Assembly: GCA_963768185.1 (NCBI GenBank)
Contig: CAVYGS010000004.1
Location: 310,001-374,000 of the forward strand
Source of the DNA: Palsa-461 sp963768185
GTDB taxonomy: Bacteria; Actinomycetota; Acidimicrobiia; Acidimicrobiales; RAAP-2
Direction: 5' to 3'
Length of the DNA: 64,000 nucleotides
The translations under genes were made by a program, and so were the position numbers. Each line of letters starts with the position of its first letter. Positions within the stretch are counted from its first letter, which is position 1. This document shows positions 36,760 to 44,201 of the stretch, piece after piece. Under the pieces are notes generated by a model. That model was not told the origin of the DNA, ran no database searches, and saw only the letters and a list, made by a program, of their open reading frames with translations.

Positions 36760-37089
36760 GTGGCCATGCTTCCCAAGGACTTCGACGACCTGGAACCCTT
36801 CGCCGAGCGGTGGTGCCTGGCCACCGAACGGGAGCGCTGGGCAGAGCGGATGTCCAGCACGATCGACGACATGCAGGCGCTCTATGACGCCGTCCTGCCG
36901 AGGGTTGGCGAGGCGATGGCCTACTGCGACAAGTTCCCCTTGGACGACCTCCCCGAGGACGCGCTGCACCTCCTACAGCTGGTGTACTCGTTCGTGATCG
37001 TGTCGTTTGCGGTCGAGTTGTGGCGCCAGCCAAACCCCCCCGATACCCTCGGCACGTCGTTCGACCGGATCAGCGAGCCTCTTCCCTGA
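36760..37089 (+). CDS. Small conserved protein between two Rieske oxygenases
   Basis: 109 aa from GTG 36760 (ATG 36766 possible). All-helical, with KDFDDLEPFAERWCLATERERW at the start and an amphipathic or hydrophobic helix LLQLVYSFVIVSFAVELW near the C-terminus. I do not recognise a named family. Position three bases after one oxygenase and 22 before another suggests an accessory role for that system. Confidence 0.65.
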   Translation: MAMLPKDFDDLEPFAERWCLATERERWAERMSSTIDDMQALYDAVLPRVGEAMAYCDKFPLDDLPEDALHLLQLVYSFVIVSFAVELWRQPNPPDTLGTSFDRISEPLP

Positions 37090-37111
37090 GGCCGGATCCG
37101 AAGGAGACGCC

Positions 37112-38374
37112 ATGACCACGGTGGCCGAGAACGAACTCATGACCAGGATCGAGGGCGAGGCGCCCATGGGTCGGCTCATGCGCTCCAACTACTGGATCCC
37201 CTTCGCCATGTCGACGCATCTCGTCCACGGCGAGGCGCCCATGCCGGTCCGGCTCTTCGGGCAGAGCTACGTGGCCTTCCGGGCCGAGGACGGCCGCATC
37301 GGCTTCTTCGACGAGTTGTGCCCGCATCGGCGGGCCTCGCTGTTGCTTGCCAGGACCGAGGGCAACGCCCTTCGGTGCCTGTACCACGGCTGGAAGATGG
37401 ACGTGTCCGGCTGTGTTGTGGAATGTCCGAACCAGGCCGTCCGGGCCGAGCAGTTCGCCGCGAAGGTCCCGGTCGTGCACTTCCCGGTGCACGAGTGTGG
37501 GGGCCTCGCCTGGGTGTGGATGGGCGGCGGCAAAACGCCGCCGTTCCCCGAGGTGCCCTTCGGTGACCAGGAGCTGTACCGCTACTGGTGCGTGTCTCGC
37601 GTCCCGTGCAACTGGCTCCAGGCCATCGAGGGCACGATCGACTCGGCACACGTGGGATTGCTCCACCAGACCTGGATCGCCGAGGCCGCCAAAATGGCCG
37701 AGCACTCCAACCTCACCTTCGCCCTCGACCAACCGCCCAAGTACGAAACCCAGTCCACGCCCTATGGGATGCGAGCGGCCGCGCTGCGAGCGACCTCGGA
37801 CGGCCATAGCTACGTCCGGATCACCGAACACCTGATGCCACTCGTGACGATCACCCCGATCGGCCGTTCGCTCCCGCGCGCCGGGTCGCTGTTCGTCATC
37901 TCGCCGGTCGACGACACCCATCACCTCTTGTTCTTCGGGTATTTCGGGGACACGCCCCACAGCGCCAAGACGCCCGACGAGATCGCCATGCAGGATCCGA
38001 CGTATGCGCCCAACCCCCGTGACTACACCGGGGTGCGGGGCGACCGCATGAACGCGTGGGGCCAGGACCGGGCGCTCATGGCTGCCGGCCACTTCACCGG
38101 CTTCGGACGCAGCCTCCTCGAAGAGGACGCCGTCATCCAGAGCAGCATGGGTCCGATCATCGACCGCACCGAGGAGCACCTCTCCTCAAGTGACATCGCC
38201 GTGGCCCAGGCCCGACGGATGCTGCTCGATGCCCTGTCCGCAGCCGAGGCCGGCGAGCTCCCACCCGGGAGCGCGTTGGCCAAGGAGGTCCCATGCCTTC
38301 CCAACGCTCTCGAGGTGATCGTCGCCGAGGGAGAGCGTTGGGAGGACGCCGCTCTCGCTCAGACCTCGGCCTGA
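37112..38374 (+). CDS. Rieske oxygenase alpha subunit (2), phthalate-dioxygenase-like
   Basis: 420 aa, ATG 37112 with AAGGAG six bases upstream. Rieske ligands ELCPHRRASL and CLYHGWKMD; the catalytic iron site is in IEGTIDSAHVGLLHQTW with two His. The sequence differs strongly from the first copy, so they act on different substrates or steps. The Rieske centre needs an external reductase not found here. It may supply a hydroxyl or remove a methyl/ether group. Confidence 0.93.
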   Translation: MTTVAENELMTRIEGEAPMGRLMRSNYWIPFAMSTHLVHGEAPMPVRLFGQSYVAFRAEDGRIGFFDELCPHRRASLLLARTEGNALRCLYHGWKMDVSGCVVECPNQAVRAEQFAAKVPVVHFPVHECGGLAWVWMGGGKTPPFPEVPFGDQELYRYWCVSRVPCNWLQAIEGTIDSAHVGLLHQTWIAEAAKMAEHSNLTFALDQPPKYETQSTPYGMRAAALRATSDGHSYVRITEHLMPLVTITPIGRSLPRAGSLFVISPVDDTHHLLFFGYFGDTPHSAKTPDEIAMQDPTYAPNPRDYTGVRGDRMNAWGQDRALMAAGHFTGFGRSLLEEDAVIQSSMGPIIDRTEEHLSSSDIAVAQARRMLLDALSAAEAGELPPGSALAKEVPCLPNALEVIVAEGERWEDAALAQTSA

Positions 38375-38386
38375 GGCGCCTGAGCG

Positions 38387-38884
38387 ATGGGGGGTGGCGA
38401 GCCGATCGCCTTCGCGGATTGGCACGCGATCAACGCTTTGCTCTTGTCCTACGCAGAACACGTCGACGCCGGTCGATGGCCCGACGTCGCATCGATGTTC
38501 GAGCACGCCACCTACCGGATCGAGCACTCCGATGGGAACGCGACGAGCTACCAGGGTGCCGCTCAGGTCCAGGCGTTCTGCGAGCAGACCCGTCTGCATG
38601 CCGACGGCACCCCTCGGACAAAGCACGTGATCACCAATGTCGCCATCGACGTCGATGGTGATCGGGCCACGGCCCGCTCGTATGCCACCGTGTTCCAGCA
38701 GACCGATGCGCTGCCGCTCCAACCGATCGCATCGGGCCGCTACGTCGATGGCTTCGAACGGGTGGATGGGTCGTGGCGGTTCGCCGACCGCGTGATCACC
38801 GGGTTCCTGCTCGGCGACCGCCGCGAGCACGTGGAGTGGCACGACGCGGTCCCAGAATCCGGGGCGTCGGAGCGAAGCCGGTGA
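38387..38884 (+). CDS. SnoaL/NTF2-like protein
   Basis: 165 aa. INALLLSYAEHVDAGRWPDVASMFEHATYRIEHSDG, HVITNVAIDVDGDRATARSYATVFQ and GSWRFADRVITG outline the cone fold of SnoaL_4 domains. Such genes commonly follow Rieske oxygenase genes, where some members resemble dioxygenase beta subunits. It may be a small subunit or an isomerase; unresolved. It overlaps the CoA-ligase gene by GTGA. Confidence 0.8.
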   Translation: MGGGEPIAFADWHAINALLLSYAEHVDAGRWPDVASMFEHATYRIEHSDGNATSYQGAAQVQAFCEQTRLHADGTPRTKHVITNVAIDVDGDRATARSYATVFQQTDALPLQPIASGRYVDGFERVDGSWRFADRVITGFLLGDRREHVEWHDAVPESGASERSR

Positions 38885-40422
38885 CGCAGGCGGCGCAGAT
38901 GCAGGCCGACATGAACTGGTTCGGTGTCCTGGTCCACCACGCGAGCCTCACCCCAGATAAACCGATGATCGTGTTCGGCAACCAGGTCGTGACCTACGCG
39001 CAGATGGCTGCCCAAGCGCGCGCCTTGGCTGCCGGAATGCACGATCGGGGGGTCGGCGCGGGCGATGTGGTGGCGTTGCTGTCCTATAACTCGCCGGAGT
39101 TCCTCGAGACGATCTTCGCGGCGAATTATCTGGGCGCCATCGCGATGCCGATCAACTGGCGGCTCGCAGCACCCGAGGTGCGCTACGTCCTCGAGCATTC
39201 CGAGGCGCGGGCCTTCGTTTGCGACGGTTCCCTCGTCCCGCTCGGTGACGCCGCGACCGCCGGGATCGAGGATCGGCTGCTGCGGGTCTCTCCGGCGGCA
39301 CCGGCACCTTCGGGATGGGTCGAGCTGGCGGAGCTCCGGGTGGCGGCCAACGTCCCGCCTGCGGCCCGGGTCGGTGGTGACGACATCCACCGGCTCATGT
39401 ACACGTCGGGCACCACCGGGCGCCCCAAGGGCGTGATGATCACCCACGCCAACCTGGCCTGGAAGAACCTGGCCCACATCGTGCAGTTCGGATTCACGAG
39501 CGAGGACCTCGGGCTCGCGTGCGGGCCGCTGTACCACGTGGGGGCGCTGGATCTCACGACGACCTCGTTGCTGGCGGCCGGGGCGACGGTCATCGTGCAG
39601 CGCGCCTTTGAGGCAGCCGATGTCGTCGATGTGATCGAGGGTTCGAATGTGACGACGCTGTGGCTGGCTCCCGCGATGGTCAACGCCATCATGGCCCTGC
39701 CCGACATCGAACGGCGCGACCTCTCCTCGGTGCGGGTGATCATCAACGGGGGCGAGAAGATGCCGATCCCCCTCATCGAGCGCATCCAGAGGACCTTCCC
39801 TTCGGCCTGGTTCGCTGACGCCTACGGGCTCACCGAGACGGTCTCGGGGGATACCTTCTTGGATCGCGACAGCATCGTGCGCAAGCTCGGAAGCGTCGGG
39901 CGGCCTTGTCTCTACGTGGAGCTCGACATCTGGGATGACGAGGGCAAGTCGCTTCCGGCGGGCGAGCGGGGTGAGGTCGTCCTGCGCGGCCCCAAGGTCT
40001 TCAAGGGCTATTGGCGCGACCCTGAGTCGACCGAGGCCGCGTTCGCGGGCGGGTGGTTCCACACCGGGGACATCGGGGTCCTCGATGACGACGGGTACCT
40101 CTTCATCGTCGATCGGCTGAAGGACATGATCGTCTCCGGTGGCGAGAACGTCGCCGGCTCGGAGGTCGAGCGAGTCCTCTACGAGCACCAAGCCGTGCTC
40201 GAGGTGGCCGTCGTCGGACGCCCCGACGATCGGTGGGGCGAGGTGCCGGTCGCCTTCGTCGCGCTCCGTCCCGGCACGAGCGCCACGCCAGAGGAGCTCA
40301 TGGAGCACTGTCGGGGCCAGCTCGCCCGTTTCAAGGTCCCCAAGGACGTCCTGTTCGTCGGCGCCCTTCCGAGAAACCCCTCCGGCAAGGTGCTCAAACG
40401 CGAGCTCCGTGACCGGATCTGA
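38881..40422 (+). CDS. AMP-forming acyl/aryl-CoA synthetase
   Basis: 513 aa. MYTSGTTGRPKGV is the phosphate-binding P-loop motif, YGLTE the A5 motif, GWFHTGDIG A7 and PRNPSGKVLKREL the catalytic A10 Lys. Activates a carboxylic acid with ATP and CoA. Within this operon it would thioesterify the ring-cleavage acid for beta-oxidation (inference). GTG 38881 overlaps the previous stop. Confidence 0.94.
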   Translation: MTQAAQMQADMNWFGVLVHHASLTPDKPMIVFGNQVVTYAQMAAQARALAAGMHDRGVGAGDVVALLSYNSPEFLETIFAANYLGAIAMPINWRLAAPEVRYVLEHSEARAFVCDGSLVPLGDAATAGIEDRLLRVSPAAPAPSGWVELAELRVAANVPPAARVGGDDIHRLMYTSGTTGRPKGVMITHANLAWKNLAHIVQFGFTSEDLGLACGPLYHVGALDLTTTSLLAAGATVIVQRAFEAADVVDVIEGSNVTTLWLAPAMVNAIMALPDIERRDLSSVRVIINGGEKMPIPLIERIQRTFPSAWFADAYGLTETVSGDTFLDRDSIVRKLGSVGRPCLYVELDIWDDEGKSLPAGERGEVVLRGPKVFKGYWRDPESTEAAFAGGWFHTGDIGVLDDDGYLFIVDRLKDMIVSGGENVAGSEVERVLYEHQAVLEVAVVGRPDDRWGEVPVAFVALRPGTSATPEELMEHCRGQLARFKVPKDVLFVGALPRNPSGKVLKRELRDRI

Positions 40423-40473
40423 CGCTGCGATTGTTCGACGGGGATCCACCGTGACCGCACGAAGGAGAGCGAC

Positions 40474-41286
40474 ATGACACTCGAGACGGTCGACCTCAGC
40501 CCGCTCGTCGGGACCGAGATCCGTGCCTCGGCACCCGACTTGCTGAGCGGCGACCATAGCGAGCAGATCCGCGACGTCCTCGGACAGCGCGGCCTCCTGC
40601 TGTTCCGCCAGGCTGACCTGGACGACAAACAGCAGGTGGCCTTCGCCCGCACGCTCGGGGAGCTCACCAATCAGGGTCAGGAGCACATCTACAAGGTCAC
40701 GCTCGACAAGAGCATCACCAAGACCGCCGACTATCTGCTCGGCACCTTTCACTGGCATATCGACGGCACCACCGACGAGATCCCCTCCCGGGCGTCGCTC
40801 CTGAGCGCGCGGCACCTCTCGGAGACCGGCGGCCAGACCGAGTGGGCGAACACCTACGCGGCGTACGAGGACCTCTCCCAGGAGGACAAGGACGCCATTG
40901 GTGGTCTCCGTGTCGCGCACTCGGTCGAGACGATCGAGCGGCTCTCTCGTGCTGATTTCACCGAGGAAGACGTGGCCGACTGGCGGACACGACCCGTCCG
41001 GTCCCACCCGCTCGTGTGGACCCACGCCTCCGGCCGCAAGTCGCTCGTCCTCGGCGCGACGGCGTCGCGTGTGGAGGGGATGGATCCCGAGGAGAGCAGG
41101 GCGCTCCTTGACCGCCTGCTCCAGCACTCGACCCAGCCGCACTACGTGTACCAGCATGAGTGGCATGTCGGGGACCTGGTGATCTGGGACAACACCGGCA
41201 CCATGCACCGGGTCGTCCCTTATTCGGCGACCAGCGCCCGGATCATGCACCGTACGACCCTGGTCGGCGAGGAACCGCTCGCCTGA
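40474..41286 (+). CDS. TauD/TfdA-family Fe(II)/2-oxoglutarate dioxygenase
   Basis: 270 aa with AAGGAGAG before the ATG. Iron ligands His95 and Asp97 (WHIDGT) and His245 (MHRV); Arg260 in RIMHRTT binds 2-oxoglutarate. Hydroxylates a C-H next to a heteroatom or carbonyl; the 2,4-D dioxygenase subgroup is similar. Substrate unknown. It is in line with the CoA ligase and followed by a Gfo/Idh gene. Confidence 0.93.
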   Translation: MTLETVDLSPLVGTEIRASAPDLLSGDHSEQIRDVLGQRGLLLFRQADLDDKQQVAFARTLGELTNQGQEHIYKVTLDKSITKTADYLLGTFHWHIDGTTDEIPSRASLLSARHLSETGGQTEWANTYAAYEDLSQEDKDAIGGLRVAHSVETIERLSRADFTEEDVADWRTRPVRSHPLVWTHASGRKSLVLGATASRVEGMDPEESRALLDRLLQHSTQPHYVYQHEWHVGDLVIWDNTGTMHRVVPYSATSARIMHRTTLVGEEPLA

Positions 41287-41312
41287 GTGGCGTCGAGCGG
41301 AGGGGAGACGAC

Positions 41313-42290
41313 GTGCGGGTCGGCGTGATCGGGAAGGGGTTCGGCGAGCGGGTGGTCGCCCCCGCGCTCGCGGGCACCGAGGGCTGTGAGGTCGTCGACG
41401 TGGTGTCGCCCCGCGACGAGCCTGCGGTGGTCTCGCTTTGCGGACGCAAGGATCTCGACGTCATCTCGGTCCACTCTCCGCCGTTCCTGCACCTCGAGCA
41501 CGTCCGCCTCGCGATAGAAGCCGGCCACGACGTCGTCTGCGACAAGCCGTTCGGTCGCAACGCGCACGAGGCCGCCAAGATGCTGGAGATGGCGAAGTCG
41601 GCCGGGGTGCTGCACTTCTTGAACTTCGAGAACCGCTACGACGCTTCCCGTCACCACGTCGTCGGGGCCATCGCACAAGGGGCGATTGGGGAACCCGAGC
41701 ACGCCTCGTTCACCTTGCTCATGTCGATCACCCGGACACCGCTGCGGCCCTATGGCTGGGCCTTCGACGCCGACGCCGGCGGGGGGTGGCTGCGCGCGAT
41801 GGGCTCCCACCAGATCGACTTCGCCCGGTGGGCCTTCGGAGAGTTCGGCGAGGTCGCCGGCCAGCTCCGGACGTCGGTGCCGGAGCGTCCTGACGCGAAC
41901 GGCCAGGTGCATCGCTGCAGCGCCGACGACGGGTTCGCGCTCGCGATGCGCTCCGATCGGGGGGTGACCGTGGTCATGGACGGCAGCTCGGCGGCACCGG
42001 TGGGACTCCCGCTGTCGCTGGTGGTCGTGGGGTCGCGCGGTGTGCTCCAGGAGACCGCAAACCGCGTCGTCGTCCGCTCCCCCGAATCAGAGCACGAGGT
42101 CTTTTGTGGCGAGTCGGGTGGCAACCCCCTGTTCACGGCCATGCAGCGATACGCCGAGGTGATGCGCGACGCCGTCCGCGATCGTGAGGTGCCCCCTGAG
42201 GCTCCCACTTTCGACGACGGGCTGGCGTGCGCCATGGTGATGGACCAAGTGGGAGGCGCGCCCCGACCGATGGGAGGCACACATGAGTGA
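41313..42290 (+). CDS. Gfo/Idh/MocA-family oxidoreductase
   Basis: 325 aa from GTG 41313 (GGAGGGGAG six bases upstream). VGVIGKGFGERVV is the Rossmann loop, SVHSPPFLHLEH and CDKPFGRNAHEA hold the conserved Lys of the CDKP motif, and GGGWLRAMGSHQIDFARW has the family's catalytic-region His. NAD(P)-dependent; usually on sugars or cyclitols, but other hydroxyls occur. It overlaps the next SDR by 8 bp. Confidence 0.92.
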   Translation: MRVGVIGKGFGERVVAPALAGTEGCEVVDVVSPRDEPAVVSLCGRKDLDVISVHSPPFLHLEHVRLAIEAGHDVVCDKPFGRNAHEAAKMLEMAKSAGVLHFLNFENRYDASRHHVVGAIAQGAIGEPEHASFTLLMSITRTPLRPYGWAFDADAGGGWLRAMGSHQIDFARWAFGEFGEVAGQLRTSVPERPDANGQVHRCSADDGFALAMRSDRGVTVVMDGSSAAPVGLPLSLVVVGSRGVLQETANRVVVRSPESEHEVFCGESGGNPLFTAMQRYAEVMRDAVRDREVPPEAPTFDDGLACAMVMDQVGGAPRPMGGTHE

Positions 42291-43035
42291 CTGGAGCGCA
42301 CCGCGCGTCGCGGTGGTGACTGGAGGGGCTTCGGGCATCGGCCTCGGGATCAGCCAACGGTTGGCCCGGGACGGCGCCGGCGTGGCCATCTTTGACCTCG
42401 ACGCCCCCGCCGCCTCGGCGGCCGCCTCGGACATCGGCGACGAAGGGGGACGGGCGCTCGGCCTCGAGGTCGACGTGACCGACCGCCGGAGGGTGTTCGA
42501 GGCAGTGGGCGAGGTCGCCGACCGTCTCGGCGCTCCGACGATCCTGGTCAACAACGCGGGGCGGGCCAGCTTCGTTCCCTTCCTCGAGATCACCCCCGAG
42601 CACTGGAGCGAGATCCTCGACGTCAATCTGATGGGCACGTTCCACTGCTGCCAGGCGGTGCTCCCGCACATGTTGGAAGCGGGGTGGGGCCGCATCGTCA
42701 ATATCTCGTCGTCGAGCACCCACAGCGGCACGCCCCGCATGGCGGCCTACGTGTCGGCCAAGTCGGGGATGATCGGGCTGACCAAGACGCTGGCCCGCGA
42801 GTTCGCACCCCGGGGCGTGACCGTCAACAGCATCCCACCGTCGTTTATCGACACCCCGATGCTCCGCGCCGCAGCGGCAGCGGGTGACCTCAACATCGAG
42901 GCCTCGATCGCCTCGACCCCCGTCCGTCGGCAGGGAAAGCCCGAGGACATCGCCGCGGCCTGTTCGTTCCTCTGCCGGGACGAGGCCAGCTACGTCACGG
43001 GCCAGATCGTCGGGGTCGACGGGGGGAGACCGTGA
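42283..43035 (+). CDS. Short-chain dehydrogenase/reductase
   Basis: 250 aa. VTGGASGIGLGI, NNAGRASF, NISSSSTHSG (Ser), YVSAKSGM (Tyr, Lys), VDGG at the end: a FabG/BKR-like NAD(P)-SDR. It overlaps the Gfo/Idh gene and is 55 bases from the LLM gene. Likely oxidises a hydroxyl or hydroxyacyl intermediate of the same pathway. Confidence 0.92.
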   Translation: MSDWSAPRVAVVTGGASGIGLGISQRLARDGAGVAIFDLDAPAASAAASDIGDEGGRALGLEVDVTDRRRVFEAVGEVADRLGAPTILVNNAGRASFVPFLEITPEHWSEILDVNLMGTFHCCQAVLPHMLEAGWGRIVNISSSSTHSGTPRMAAYVSAKSGMIGLTKTLAREFAPRGVTVNSIPPSFIDTPMLRAAAAAGDLNIEASIASTPVRRQGKPEDIAAACSFLCRDEASYVTGQIVGVDGGRP

Positions 43036-43090
43036 ACGCGACGATGCATCCGACCGGGACCCGTCGAGCCAGCCAGCGAAGGGACGCCGC

Positions 43091-44047
43091 ATGCGCACCG
43101 GTCTGATGATGGGCTCGGACAGGGAGCATCCCCGCGGTGAGCGGCTCAGCGCGCTGATCGCGGAGGTGCGGGCGGCCGAGGACGAGGGCTTCGCGTCGGT
43201 CTGGATCCCTCAGGTCCCGGGCTACCTGGATGCAATGACGGTGGTGACGGCCCTCGGGCAGGCGACCGAGCGTCTGGAGCTCGGGACCTCGGTCGTGCCT
43301 GTCCAGTCACGGCACCCCATGACATTGGCTCAACAGGCGCTGACCACCCAGCTGGCCTGCGGTGGCCGCTTCACCCTCGGCCTCGGCCCCTCGCACCACT
43401 GGCTGATCGAGGAACAGTGGGGCCTCGAGTACGAGAAACCGGCGCGGTTGGTCCGTGACTACCTCGAGGTGCTGCATGCGGCATTCGCGGGCCCGGGATC
43501 CGTCGATGTCGAGAACGATTCGTTCCGAGTCCACAGCCCCATCAACGTGGTCGATGCCGAACCGATGCCCATCCTGATCTCCGCGCTGGCGCCGTTGATG
43601 CTGCGACTGGCAGGCGAGCAGACGGCGGGCACCATCTTGTGGATGGCCGACGAGAAGGCGATCAGCGAGCACGTGATCCCGCGGATCGCCCAGGCGGCAC
43701 GAGAGGCCGGCCGGCCCGCCCCGCGCATCGTCGGCGGTGTCCCGGTCGCGCTGTGCCCGCGCGACGCAGTCGAGGCTGCTCGGGCGACCGCCAAGGAGGT
43801 CCTTGGGCACGCCGACTTCTCCCCCAACTACGCGCGGCTGCTGGAACGGGGTGACGCCCATGACATTGACGACGTCATGGCGGTCGGCGACGAGTCGTCG
43901 ATCGCAGACCGGTTGCGAAGCTATCGGGACGCCGGAGTCACCGATCTCATGGCCCGGATTGTGCCCCTCGGGGAGAGCACTGAAGAGCGCCTCCGGTCCC
44001 GCCGCGAGGCCCGGCAGTTCGTCGCCACGCTCATCCCCGAACTCTGA
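43091..44047 (+). CDS. LLM-class (F420/flavin-dependent) oxidoreductase
   Basis: 318-aa luciferase-like TIM barrel. GFASVWIPQVPGYLDAMT, ERLELGTSVVPVQSRHPMTLAQQALT and GRFTLGLGPSHHWLIEEQWG are typical of the F420-dependent (MER/LLM) group. The protein may use F420 rather than FMN. No substrate can be assigned. It is the last gene of the plus-strand run from 31471, before the sensor gene. Confidence 0.9.
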   Translation: MRTGLMMGSDREHPRGERLSALIAEVRAAEDEGFASVWIPQVPGYLDAMTVVTALGQATERLELGTSVVPVQSRHPMTLAQQALTTQLACGGRFTLGLGPSHHWLIEEQWGLEYEKPARLVRDYLEVLHAAFAGPGSVDVENDSFRVHSPINVVDAEPMPILISALAPLMLRLAGEQTAGTILWMADEKAISEHVIPRIAQAAREAGRPAPRIVGGVPVALCPRDAVEAARATAKEVLGHADFSPNYARLLERGDAHDIDDVMAVGDESSIADRLRSYRDAGVTDLMARIVPLGESTEERLRSRREARQFVATLIPEL

Positions 44048-44144
44048 CCCGGGACTCTGACCACATGTGTGCCGTCTGGCTCCCTCGACCCGGCTGAGCA
44101 CGACTCGGAACAAGGATTGCCGCAGTTCAGGCAGGGTCCTCCAG

Positions 44145-44150
44145 TAGATT
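44145..44150 (+). promoter_or_regulatory. Candidate -10 upstream of the GGDEF-EAL gene
   Basis: TAGATT, 52 bases before GTG 44202. No convincing -35. The rest of 44048-44201 shows nothing recognisable. Confidence 0.4.
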
Positions 44151-44201
44151 TGCCCTCTCACCACAGAACCCCTGTCGGCGCGGTTTGATGCTAGTGAGCG
44201 T

